64,000 nucleotides of DNA. Origin: Flavobacterium frigidimaris (lineage in GTDB: Bacteria; Bacteroidota; Bacteroidia; Flavobacteriales; Flavobacteriaceae). The notes beneath the pieces were generated by a model that saw nothing but the letters and a program-made list of their open reading frames with translations, was not told the origin of the DNA and did no database searches. Location of the stretch: assembly GCA_900129595.1 (NCBI GenBank), contig FQWG01000009.1, positions 124,001 through 188,000 of the forward strand, read 5' to 3'. The position numbers and the translations under genes were made by a program. Positions within the stretch are counted from its first letter, which is position 1, and every line of letters begins with the position of its first letter. This document shows, one piece after another, positions 17,112-24,804 of the stretch.

Positions 17112-17995
17112 TGAAACAGTTTTTATTTTATGCGCTTCGAATTTTAATCATCACACTTTTGATTGCTGTTGCATTGGATGGTATGTATACGTATGTTTTT
17201 TTGCAGTCTAAAAACAGAGGAAAAATTGAGACGGTCTTTAATTCTAAAGCAAAAAAGTTTGATGTAGTTATCCTGGGATCATCGCGTGCAAATAATCATT
17301 TTGTATCGAAAATGTTCGAAGACAAAGGTTTGAAAACATTTAATTACGGAATGAGTGGAGGACATTTGTTTGAAGCATCATTAATGCTCAAGCTAATGAT
17401 TGAAAAAAAATATGAAATTAAGAATGTTATTCTGGAAGCCGATTTGAATCTTTCTAACGATAAGGAATCTGATGGGGTGGCGTCAAAATTTTTACCGTAC
17501 ATTCATAGTTCAAAAGTGATAGAAAAACATTTCTCAGCTCAGGATAATTTTAATGAATTGTATTATCTGCCTTTCTACAGGTATATAAAATACGATTCTA
17601 AAATAGGTTTTAGAGAGGTTTATAAGATCATAAAAGGCGAGTCGACAAATGCTTTAGACAATTTGGGATATTATCCTCTGGTGAAGCAAAAGAAAGGCAA
17701 TATGAAAAATAATATTGTTAATCTCAATCCGTTGCCGAAGAATAAGTATTACGAAGAAATCAAAAATATCTGCAAAGCGAATAATATTAATTTTATCGCG
17801 GTAATGACACCGATGTGCGAGAATGTAAAAGGAATGAATTATTTTGATAAAGTAAAAAAAGCATATCCGGAAATTCATAATTTTGAAAACGTAGTGCAGG
17901 AAGACAAATACTTTTCTTCTTGTGGGCATATGAATGATGCCGGAGCCAAAATTTTTACGGCAAAAATATTGTCTGACTTTTTTGGAAAGAAATAA
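17111..17995 (+). CDS. SGNH-like periplasmic acyltransferase partner of the MBOAT protein
   Basis: A 294-residue protein with one N-terminal membrane segment (about residues 7-28), so it is anchored facing the periplasm. VVILGSSRANNHF near residue 52 is the block I nucleophile motif in the DltD/AlgJ-like form. SSCGHMNDAGAKIFTAKIL near the C-terminus matches the DxxH-type block V. It is translationally coupled to the MBOAT gene. The pair resembles AlgI with AlgJ/AlgX, where the SGNH protein completes O-acetyl transfer to the glycan. The glycan itself is not identified by the sequence. Confidence 0.8.
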   Translation: MKQFLFYALRILIITLLIAVALDGMYTYVFLQSKNRGKIETVFNSKAKKFDVVILGSSRANNHFVSKMFEDKGLKTFNYGMSGGHLFEASLMLKLMIEKKYEIKNVILEADLNLSNDKESDGVASKFLPYIHSSKVIEKHFSAQDNFNELYYLPFYRYIKYDSKIGFREVYKIIKGESTNALDNLGYYPLVKQKKGNMKNNIVNLNPLPKNKYYEEIKNICKANNINFIAVMTPMCENVKGMNYFDKVKKAYPEIHNFENVVQEDKYFSSCGHMNDAGAKIFTAKILSDFFGKK

Positions 17996-18089
17996 ACTTT
18001 TTAATTTAAGAAAATCAGTACTAATCCGTGTTTATTCGTTGTATTCAGCTGATAGGTTCCTTAATACGATACTAATAAATATTTAATTA

Positions 18090-18231
18090 AACACTTAGAA
18101 ACATAGGTAATGTGTTCAAAAGAGAATGCGAAAAAAAGAAACATATTTCTTTTGCATACTGTGCTTTGTGTATTTTAAACAAGTGAAACGCCTTATTTTT
18201 AGTTACAAAAAAAGCTATGTTTCTATGTGTT
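18090..18231. repeat. Long nested inverted repeat in the convergent gap 17996-18292
   Basis: Outer arms AACACTTAGAAACATAG (18090-18106) and CTATGTTTCTATGTGTT (18215-18231) pair at 16 of 17 positions. An inner pair around 18126-18156 (AAAAGAAA against TTTCTTTT, flanked by ATGC and GCAT) sits inside it. It lies between two convergent genes, so it could act as a bidirectional terminator or RNA-stabilising structure. The roughly 300-base gap holds no gene. Confidence 0.75.
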
Positions 18232-18292
18232 AAAACAATTACACCCAATTGGTGATTTTTTAAAAGTTTATTCTACAAAAGCCATAAGAGGT

Positions 18293-19429
18293 TTAGATAA
18301 TTATAGGGATCCGTTTTTTATTTCGAATCGCCACTCTTACCAGAACAAATCCACTGGTAATGATCATTGGTAAAACAATCAGAAAATGTGCTTTGTTGAT
18401 CAGGAAAATGGTGTAAAAGATTAAGAATAACAGATGTAAAACCGCGAAGCGATACGTCCATATTTTGTTTTTTATAAGAGAGAAGAAAATCAAAATCAAC
18501 AATAATGGACTAAATAAAAGTACATTATAATTCATTGCCAGTTCCTGGTGAAGGGAATAAAATCCAACTGCAACAAAAAAGATTCCGATAAAAGATAAAA
18601 TCAAAAGATAGATTTTGTCCACTATTTTGTTGTGCGCCAGAACTACAAAACCTAATATGATGAGGTAAGTATAAACGTTGTTCCACCATGAGCCCGCAGT
18701 TTCTTTTTCGAAAGTCAATAAAGTTTTAGTCTTAGCAGCCAAAGGGTGTTTTTGATAAGTAGTTTTCTCTAAGCTATTTTTTAATTCAAACGGCAGGAAA
18801 ATCTTAGTGCCGGGCTGATCTACTTTTGTTCCAAAAATAATACTTGTCCCCAATTGATCGTAAAAATGGCCATTGAAATAAGGAAATAAAATCGAACGGT
18901 ATGTTTGGTCTGTATAGCCTTTTTTGGTGATGACTTCCCCGTCTAGTGATTTATTGATAATATCTGCCACCATTGAAGTACAGTTTTTATCAATAAATTT
19001 ATAAGTATAATAGCGGTTTTCAGGAGATAAAGTAGCATTTAAATTGTCAAAAAGTTTTTGTTTTAGATCTTGGGAAATAAGAAGTTCCTGTTCGAAAACG
19101 CTTCTTTTTTCAGTGGTATAATCATTTATAAAATCAGAGAACGAACGCACACTTACAAAATATTGTAAATCTCCTTTTGCAAATTTGGCAACAAAATTGG
19201 GTGTCCTAAAATCAAAATTCCCATAATTGTAAACGATATCAATATTGTTTCCGGGATCTGCAACGCGTACAGCAGTATGGCCAAAATACGAATAGGTTTC
19301 ATTCCCTAATCCACATGTAATTACGCTTATTTTTGCCTCTTTCGATAAAGGCAAGCTTTGGCTAAAACCAATAAAACCTAGTAATAATAGTAAACTAAAA
19401 ACTGTTTTTTTGAAAATGACATTTTTCAT
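18293..19429 (-). CDS. DUF4105 membrane protein, lipoprotein N-acyltransferase (Lnb)-like
   Basis: A 378-residue protein with a signal peptide (residues 1-23, ending GFSQS), a periplasmic DUF4105 domain up to about residue 240, and four to five membrane segments to the C-terminus. SYFGHTAVRV (His51) and DKNCTSM (Cys150) are the conserved residues that would form a cysteine-protease-like catalytic site. Bacteroidota lack Lnt, and a DUF4105 protein of Bacteroides has been reported as the lipoprotein N-acyltransferase Lnb, so a role in acylating lipoproteins is plausible here. Members of the family are diverse and this specific function is inferred. It is a single leftward gene. Confidence 0.8.
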   Translation of the reverse strand: MKNVIFKKTVFSLLLLLGFIGFSQSLPLSKEAKISVITCGLGNETYSYFGHTAVRVADPGNNIDIVYNYGNFDFRTPNFVAKFAKGDLQYFVSVRSFSDFINDYTTEKRSVFEQELLISQDLKQKLFDNLNATLSPENRYYTYKFIDKNCTSMVADIINKSLDGEVITKKGYTDQTYRSILFPYFNGHFYDQLGTSIIFGTKVDQPGTKIFLPFELKNSLEKTTYQKHPLAAKTKTLLTFEKETAGSWWNNVYTYLIILGFVVLAHNKIVDKIYLLILSFIGIFFVAVGFYSLHQELAMNYNVLLFSPLLLILIFFSLIKNKIWTYRFAVLHLLFLIFYTIFLINKAHFLIVLPMIITSGFVLVRVAIRNKKRIPIII

Positions 19430-19824
19430 GATTTAAAATTTTAAGAAGTTTATGGTTTTGTAATTTTTATCTAAAGATAACTAAATATATTTTCGGAACT
19501 TTTTGTCCGTATTGTGATATACAATTTGAAAAATAATAAAAATGCAAAAACGTACTTCGGTGGTTATTTTTTAGCAAACCCGAGTGTGTTTTAATTTTTA
19601 CCAAAAATATAATATTTTGGTCAGCAAACTTCTTCCTTTTAATAAATATTCCGAAAGTCGAAATTTAAAACCAAAAACTCCTTACTGTAAAATGGTTTTG
19701 TCAAAATCACGCAATCTTTCTGATGAATTCATTTTGATTTTACTTTGATTATTTTAGAGAATAGTATGAATTGTTCATATAATTATGCGAAATTTGTCGT
19801 TGCAAAAAAATAAAACTATAGACC
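19430..19824. other. Divergent intergenic region of about 395 bases
   Basis: Lies between the leftward DUF4105 gene and rightward pssA, so it should hold promoters for both. It is AT-rich, with no open frame of note and no convincing hairpin or TAnnTTTG box. Confidence 0.4.
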
Positions 19825-20547
19825 ATGAATATTAAAAAGCACATTCCTAATTTAATCACATTAATCAATTTGTTTTGTGGTTGTATCGCTGTTGTTTTTG
19901 TTTCACAAGCTGATTATTTAATGGCTTTTTACATGGTTTGCTTAGGAATCTTTTTTGATTTTTTTGATGGTTTCTTTGCCAGATTGTTTAAAGTTTCCAG
20001 TCCGCTTGGTTTGCAATTGGATTCTTTGGCAGATATGGTAACCAGTGGTGTTGTACCGGGTTATATTATGTATACTATGTTTTTGAAAAGTGCCAATCCT
20101 AATGATCTGATGGCGTCCTCTATTATTCCTTTTTTAGGGTTTATTGTAACCTTGGGTTCTTGCTATCGACTGGCTAATTTTAATATTGACACGCGTCAGA
20201 CAGATTCTTTTATTGGACTGCCAACGCCGGCAAATGCTTTGTTTATTCTGAGTCTTCCTTTGGTTTTACAATTTTCTGATTCTTTAATAATTTTTGAGAT
20301 TTTGAGCAATCATTGGGTTTTATTGGGTATAACGGTATGTAGCGCTTATATCTTAAATGCCGAAATTCCTTTATTTGCTTTAAAAATCAAGAAATTTACG
20401 GTAAAAGACAATGTTCTTCAAATCATATTTTTACTGGTTTCATTATTATTGTTAATTACGCTTCAATATATTGCAATTCCGTTAATTATCATTTTTTACG
20501 TGTTGTTATCAGTTGTGAATAATATATTTTTGAAAAAGCAGTCTTAA
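19825..20547 (+). CDS. pssA: CDP-diacylglycerol-serine O-phosphatidyltransferase
   Basis: Makes phosphatidylserine, the precursor of phosphatidylethanolamine, in the inner membrane. The CDP-alcohol phosphotransferase motif D-G-x2-A-R-x8-G-x3-D-x3-D is complete: Asp48, Gly49, Ala52, Arg53, Gly62, Asp66, Asp70. About eight hydrophobic segments are visible over 240 residues, which is normal for the short class II enzyme. The next gene begins 4 bases later, so they probably share a transcript. No decarboxylase gene is next to it. Confidence 0.94.
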   Translation: MNIKKHIPNLITLINLFCGCIAVVFVSQADYLMAFYMVCLGIFFDFFDGFFARLFKVSSPLGLQLDSLADMVTSGVVPGYIMYTMFLKSANPNDLMASSIIPFLGFIVTLGSCYRLANFNIDTRQTDSFIGLPTPANALFILSLPLVLQFSDSLIIFEILSNHWVLLGITVCSAYILNAEIPLFALKIKKFTVKDNVLQIIFLLVSLLLLITLQYIAIPLIIIFYVLLSVVNNIFLKKQS

Positions 20548-20551
20548 TTTA

Positions 20552-21409
20552 ATGGCAAGAAAAACGACAAGACGAACTCCATATTCCCGAAAAGCGAAAC
20601 CTCAGAAATCGATTTTAGCAAGAGTAATTCGTTTCATTATTTATTCTTTTTTTGTATTACTGTTCTTTGCTGCGGTGTATCATTATCGTGATGGACTGGC
20701 GTATTATTTGGGTTTTAAATCGAACAAAGTTTTAGATGAAGATGCGGTTGATAAACATCTTTCAGACGTTCGTAATATCCGGGTTCTCGAAAATCATAAA
20801 GGAAAAGTAATAGGCATTGACGTATCTGAATTTCAGGGAAAAGTGCAATGGGATGAAGTGGAAGTCCTGGATGAAAAATATCCTGTAAAATTTGTATTTA
20901 TCCGTGCGACTGCAGGAAATGACAGAGTGGACAGACAATTTAAAAAAAATTGGGAAGGAGCAAAAGAACACAAAATCATTCGTGGAGCCTACCATTATTA
21001 CCGGCCAAACGAAAATTCTATAGAGCAGGCCAATCTTTTTATTAAAACAGTAAAATTGCATAAAGGCGATTTACCTCCGGTTTTAGATATTGAAAGATTG
21101 CCTAAGAACCAACCTTTGGATAGTTTGAAAAAAGGCCTGAAACGCTGGCTAAATAAAGTTGAAGCGCATTATCAGGTGCGTCCTATAATTTATTCCGGAG
21201 AGCGCTATTATAGTGATTTTTTGAAAGAAGAGTTTGGGGAATACTTGTTTTGGATTGCCAATTACAATTTCTATAGGGAAAAGATCGAAGATGATTGGCT
21301 TTTTTGGCAATTTACAGAAAAAGCATCATTGCCGGGAATCAAACATCGTGTAGATGTGAATATTTACAACGGTGATCTGCAGCAGTTGAAGTTTATAACA
21401 GTGGATTAA
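20552..21409 (+). CDS. GH25 family lysozyme (peptidoglycan muramidase), membrane-anchored
   Basis: A 285-residue protein with a basic N-terminus and one membrane segment (about residues 24-43), followed by a GH25 domain from residue 86. The family's first motif GIDVSEFQG (Asp90) and the catalytic PPVLDIERL (Asp179, Glu181) are intact, and IRATAGND and WQFTEKASLPGI are also typical. It would cleave beta-1,4 MurNAc-GlcNAc bonds in the periplasm during wall remodelling. It lies 4 bases after pssA and faces a small DUF5808 gene across an inverted repeat. Confidence 0.92.
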   Translation: MARKTTRRTPYSRKAKPQKSILARVIRFIIYSFFVLLFFAAVYHYRDGLAYYLGFKSNKVLDEDAVDKHLSDVRNIRVLENHKGKVIGIDVSEFQGKVQWDEVEVLDEKYPVKFVFIRATAGNDRVDRQFKKNWEGAKEHKIIRGAYHYYRPNENSIEQANLFIKTVKLHKGDLPPVLDIERLPKNQPLDSLKKGLKRWLNKVEAHYQVRPIIYSGERYYSDFLKEEFGEYLFWIANYNFYREKIEDDWLFWQFTEKASLPGIKHRVDVNIYNGDLQQLKFITVD

Positions 21410-21416
21410 TTTACTA

Positions 21417-21473
21417 TTCAGTCTCAGTTTACAGTTTTTGCTGAGACCGTAACTGAGACTGAAAACTTTTTTA
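21417..21473. terminator. Convergent terminator / inverted repeat
   Basis: TTCAGTCTCAGTT (21417-21429) and AACTGAGACTGAA (21451-21463) pair perfectly. A T-run follows (21466-21473). It sits between convergent genes and is best read as a terminator for the pssA-lysozyme unit. Confidence 0.7.
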
Positions 21474-21692
21474 TTTAAGCTGAGTAAGCGTATATAGGAA
21501 AAAAAGAAATGCAATTGTAATGAGGATCGCTTTCTGATTTGCAAAATTAATAGTGAAACCGGCCCATTTTAATTTCTTAGGAACAAACATTCTTTTGTCT
21601 TGTTTGTTGTGATAAAACATTCCCAAATGCCAGTTGTTTGGGTCATTATGCCAATTATTGTAATCTTGTTGAGTTGGTTTTTGTGGGATCAT
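21471..21692 (-). CDS. Small DUF5808 family membrane protein
   Basis: A 73-residue protein. The N-terminal part DPNNWHLGMFYHNKQDKRMF followed by VPKKLKWAGFTINFAN matches the DUF5808 pattern. The C-terminus is one membrane helix (AILITIAFLFFLYTL). The function of the family is not known. It is a short leftward gene between the lysozyme terminator and lptB. Confidence 0.75.
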   Translation of the reverse strand: MIPQKPTQQDYNNWHNDPNNWHLGMFYHNKQDKRMFVPKKLKWAGFTINFANQKAILITIAFLFFLYTLTQLK

Positions 21693-21763
21693 TTTTGGTG
21701 ATTTTCAGTCGCTATTTTCAATTTTAGAAAACTGTAAACTAAAAACTGCGACTGTATACTGAT

Positions 21764-22504
21764 TTAGAATTCAAGTTTCTTTTTACGAAGTTCAAAGTTT
21801 TGACCAAGATAAACACGGCGCACCATTTCATCTTCAACTAATTCTTCCGGAATTCCGGCTTTCAAAATTCCTCCTTCAAACATTAAGTAGGTTTTGTCCG
21901 TAATCGCTAAGGTTTCCTGAACGTTGTGATCCGTAATTAAGATTCCGATATTTTTATTTTTCAATTGTGCCACAATTCTCTGAATGTCCTCAACTGCAAC
22001 AGGGTCAACTCCTGCAAAAGGTTCATCTAATAAAATAAATTTAGGATCTGTTGCCAAAGCACGTGCAATTTCAGTACGTCGACGCTCTCCACCTGAAAGT
22101 AAATCACCCCTGTTAGTGCGAATATGTTCTAAGCTGAACTCTTCAATTAAACTTTCCATTTTTGCAATTTGCTCTTCTTTAGAAAGTTTTGTCAATTGCA
22201 AAACACTAAGGATATTATCTTCGATACTTAGTTTTCTAAAGACTGAGGCTTCCTGAGCTAAATAGCCAATTCCCTGTTGGGCACGTTTGTACATCGGATA
22301 ATCGGTGATATCCAGATCGTCCAGATAGATATTTCCTGAATTTGGTTTTACCAATCCTACGATCATGTAGAAAGAAGTTGTTTTTCCGGCACCATTGGGT
22401 CCCAAAAGTCCAACAATTTCTCCTTGATTAACCTCTACAGAAATTCCTTTTACGACGCTGCGGCCTTTGTAGGTTTTGATTAAATTATCGGCTCTTAATT
22501 TCAT
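21764..22504 (-). CDS. lptB: LPS export ABC transporter ATP-binding protein
   Basis: Cytoplasmic ATPase of the Lpt machine that extracts LPS from the inner membrane. GLLGPNGAGKTTSFYMIVGL is the Walker A region, DYPMYKRAQQGIGYLAQEAS is the Q-loop typical of LptB, LLSGGERRRTEIARAL is the signature, and FILLDEPFAGVDP is Walker B. Length 246 residues is standard. It is the last gene of a leftward cluster with kpsF, which makes the arabinose-5-phosphate needed for Kdo, so two LPS functions are grouped here. An inverted repeat separates it from the gene upstream. Confidence 0.95.
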   Translation of the reverse strand: MKLRADNLIKTYKGRSVVKGISVEVNQGEIVGLLGPNGAGKTTSFYMIVGLVKPNSGNIYLDDLDITDYPMYKRAQQGIGYLAQEASVFRKLSIEDNILSVLQLTKLSKEEQIAKMESLIEEFSLEHIRTNRGDLLSGGERRRTEIARALATDPKFILLDEPFAGVDPVAVEDIQRIVAQLKNKNIGILITDHNVQETLAITDKTYLMFEGGILKAGIPEELVEDEMVRRVYLGQNFELRKKKLEF

Positions 22505-22529
22505 TTTTTTAGTTTAATCGTTTAAACGT

Positions 22530-22572
22530 TTGAATCGTTTATTCGCCACAAATTAACGAATAAACGATTCAA
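22530..22572. repeat. Perfect 16-bp inverted repeat between lptB and the AhpD-like gene
   Basis: TTGAATCGTTTATTCG (22530-22545) is fully complementary to CGAATAAACGATTCAA (22557-22572), with an 11-base loop. There is no T-run, and both neighbours read leftward, so a plain terminator is less likely than an mRNA processing or stabilising hairpin. Confidence 0.8.
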
Positions 22573-22591
22573 CAAATAAACCTATTAACAA

Positions 22592-22945
22592 TTATTTAGT
22601 TTCAGCTTCCTCAAGAGCTTCCCAGAATTCGTAAGCTCTGCGTAAATGAGGTACTACAATAGTTCCTCCAACCAGAGTTGCGATTCCCATTGCTTCCATC
22701 ATTTCTTCTTTCGTAACACCTTCTTTATGGCTGGTTTCCAGATGATATTTTACACAATCATCACAGCGTAAAACTGCAGATGCAACTAATCCTAAAAGCT
22801 CTTTTGTTTTTACGTCAAGAGCTCCGGGAGCGTAAGCATTCGTGTCAAGATTAAAAATTCGCTTTACAATTTTGTTGTTGTCAGCCAGTAATTTTTCGTT
22901 CATTTTAGAACGATAATCGTTAAATTCTTGTATGATATCAGACAT
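22592..22945 (-). CDS. Carboxymuconolactone decarboxylase family (AhpD-like) protein
   Basis: A 117-residue protein of the CMD/AhpD fold. CDDCVKYHLETSHKEG (Cys61, Cys64, His68) is the CxxC-x3-H redox motif of AhpD-like proteins, followed by EEMMEAMGIATLVGG. It probably reduces a peroxidase or another thiol partner in the cytoplasm; a decarboxylase role is unlikely with the CxxC motif. It overlaps tatC by 8 bases, so the two are co-translated. Confidence 0.87.
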   Translation of the reverse strand: MSDIIQEFNDYRSKMNEKLLADNNKIVKRIFNLDTNAYAPGALDVKTKELLGLVASAVLRCDDCVKYHLETSHKEGVTKEEMMEAMGIATLVGGTIVVPHLRRAYEFWEALEEAETK

Positions 22946-23753
22946 TTTCTTTCAGTTTATTTTTATAGACAATCCTTGAAATCAGGATACTCACTTCGTA
23001 GATAATCAACATTGGTATTGCTACGATAGTTTGACTAACTACATCCGGAGGAGTTACAATAGCGGCAACAATTAATATAATTACTACAGCATATTTCCAG
23101 TATTTTCTTAAGAAATCAGGAGTAACTAATCCTAATTTGGTTAAGAAATAAATAATAATTGGTAATTCAAAAAACAATCCACTCGCGAGAATACTTGTTT
23201 TTACCATTCCCATATAAGAATCAAGTGTAAATTGATTTTTTACCACATCACTTACAGAGAAAGTGGCAACGAAATTAACAGACATCGGAATCACGACATA
23301 ATATCCAAATAACACTCCTAAAAAGAAAAGCAGGGAAGAAGTGAATATAAATAATTTGGCATTTTTTCTTTCTTTCTCGTATAAAGCGGGGCTGATAAAT
23401 TTCCAAAGTTCCCATAAAATGTAAGGGAAACTAAGGATGAAACCGGCTAAAAGACACATCCATACAAAAATGTTTACCTGTCCTTCCATTTCTGTATTCT
23501 GAATGATAAAATTCAGTTCAGTAATACAAATGCTATCAGCGAAACCCAGTGCATGAGATAAATCACAAAACCATACATAAGTAAAAAATGTTGGTCGGAT
23601 TGGGCCTAAAATAATCTGATCGAATAAATAATCACTGATAAAATAAGTAAAAAATGCCATGATGCATATTGCAATGGTGCTTCTCACTAATAACCATCTT
23701 AATTCTTCAAGATGGTCTAAAAACGACATCTCGCCAAGGTTCTTTTTTGCCAT
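22938..23753 (-). CDS. tatC: Sec-independent protein translocase TatC
   Basis: Core of the twin-arginine translocon that binds Tat signal peptides. MSFLDHLEELRWLLVRS is the conserved N-terminal segment with the essential Glu. Six membrane segments are visible, and GLFFELPIIIYFL and AIVTPPDVVSQ are typical of TatC. Length 271 residues fits the Bacteroidota form, which has a longer first periplasmic loop. tatA is not next to it. It shares one base with kpsF upstream and overlaps the AhpD-like gene downstream. Confidence 0.95.
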   Translation of the reverse strand: MAKKNLGEMSFLDHLEELRWLLVRSTIAICIMAFFTYFISDYLFDQIILGPIRPTFFTYVWFCDLSHALGFADSICITELNFIIQNTEMEGQVNIFVWMCLLAGFILSFPYILWELWKFISPALYEKERKNAKLFIFTSSLLFFLGVLFGYYVVIPMSVNFVATFSVSDVVKNQFTLDSYMGMVKTSILASGLFFELPIIIYFLTKLGLVTPDFLRKYWKYAVVIILIVAAIVTPPDVVSQTIVAIPMLIIYEVSILISRIVYKNKLKENV

Positions 23754-24718
23754 TATACGATTCCTTCTTTTAAAATGTCATGTAAATGTAATACTCCTTT
23801 GTACTCACCATTATCTGCAACAATCAGTTGCGTAATCGAAAAATCTTCTAAAATATTTAAGGCGTCAACCGCCATAGTTTCTGAGGATACTGATTTAGGA
23901 TTTCTTGACATAATATCTTTTGCAGTTAAGTCAGCAATAGTATCTACGTCATTTAGCATTCTTCGGATGTCTCCGTCAGTAATAATTCCGATAATTTTAT
24001 CATTTTCGATAACAGCTGTTACACCTAATCGTTTTTCAGAGATCTCAAAAATAACTTTTTTAACTGAGGTATCCGGCGTTACCATTGGTTTTAACGAATG
24101 TTCAATCATATCTTTTACACGAAGCAATAATTTTTTGCCTAAAGCTCCGCCCGGATGGTAAACAGCAAAATCTTCCGGTTTAAAATCACGCATTTCCATC
24201 AAACAAACTGCCAGCGCATCACCCATTACAAGTTGTGCCGTGGTGCTGTTTGTTGGTGCTAAATTTATTGGGCAGGCTTCCATTTCAACGGTTGTATTCA
24301 ACACGTAGTCAGAGCCTTTTGCCAGAAATGAAGTTGTGTTTCCTGTTATTGCGATTAAGGTATTTCCGAAGCGTTTTAATAACGGAACCAAAACTTTTAT
24401 TTCGGGACTGTTGCCGCTTTTTGAAATGCAGATAATGATATCTTCGTTTTGTATCATTCCTAAATCACCATGAATGGCTTCTGAAGCATGCAGGAACATA
24501 GATGGTGTTCCGGTGGAGTTAAAAGTGGCAACCATTTTTTGAGCAATTATCGCGCTTTTTCCGATTCCGGTAACGATCAGACGACCTTTAGTTTCGTAAA
24601 TACGCTGGACAGCTTCGTAAAAATTTTCGTCCAAAAAATCAATTAACTTTGTAATTGCTTCACTTTCAGAGAGTATGGTTTTCTTGGCAATTGCCAATAT
24701 ATTTTCTTTTGTGATCAA
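23753..24718 (-). CDS. kpsF: D-arabinose-5-phosphate isomerase (SIS and CBS domains), TTG start
   Basis: Interconverts ribulose-5-phosphate and arabinose-5-phosphate, the entry to Kdo of LPS. The SIS domain has GIGKSAIIAQKM and CISKSGNSPEI. The C-terminal third holds two CBS domains (DTSVKKVIFEISEKRLGVTA, then IVADNGEYKGVLHLHDIL). I choose TTG at 24718 (ITKENILAIAKK follows), giving about 321 residues, close to E. coli KpsF/KdsD. An upstream ATG at 24814 would start inside recQ and ahead of the leftward -7 box at 24780-24773. It overlaps tatC by one base. Confidence 0.93.
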   Translation of the reverse strand: MITKENILAIAKKTILSESEAITKLIDFLDENFYEAVQRIYETKGRLIVTGIGKSAIIAQKMVATFNSTGTPSMFLHASEAIHGDLGMIQNEDIIICISKSGNSPEIKVLVPLLKRFGNTLIAITGNTTSFLAKGSDYVLNTTVEMEACPINLAPTNSTTAQLVMGDALAVCLMEMRDFKPEDFAVYHPGGALGKKLLLRVKDMIEHSLKPMVTPDTSVKKVIFEISEKRLGVTAVIENDKIIGIITDGDIRRMLNDVDTIADLTAKDIMSRNPKSVSSETMAVDALNILEDFSITQLIVADNGEYKGVLHLHDILKEGIV

Positions 24719-24730
24719 AACAGGATATTT

Positions 24731-24780
24731 TAAATTTGTATGTATAAAAGAAAGTTGTATCTTTATGTGTTGCAAATTTA
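24731..24780. promoter_or_regulatory. Divergent kpsF/recQ promoter region
   Basis: TAAATTTG occurs on the plus strand at 24731-24738 and on the minus strand at 24780-24773. Both match the TAnnTTTG -7 consensus. The first points to recQ (ATG 24805) and the second to kpsF (TTG 24718). -33 boxes are not clear. Confidence 0.5.
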
Positions 24781-24804
24781 TACAAAATACCCTTAATATA
24801 AAGA

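Noticed and set aside
24235..24435. Plus-strand open frames inside kpsF, lptB, recQ and others
   Set aside because: They are antisense or out-of-frame shadows of well-supported genes and show no family features.
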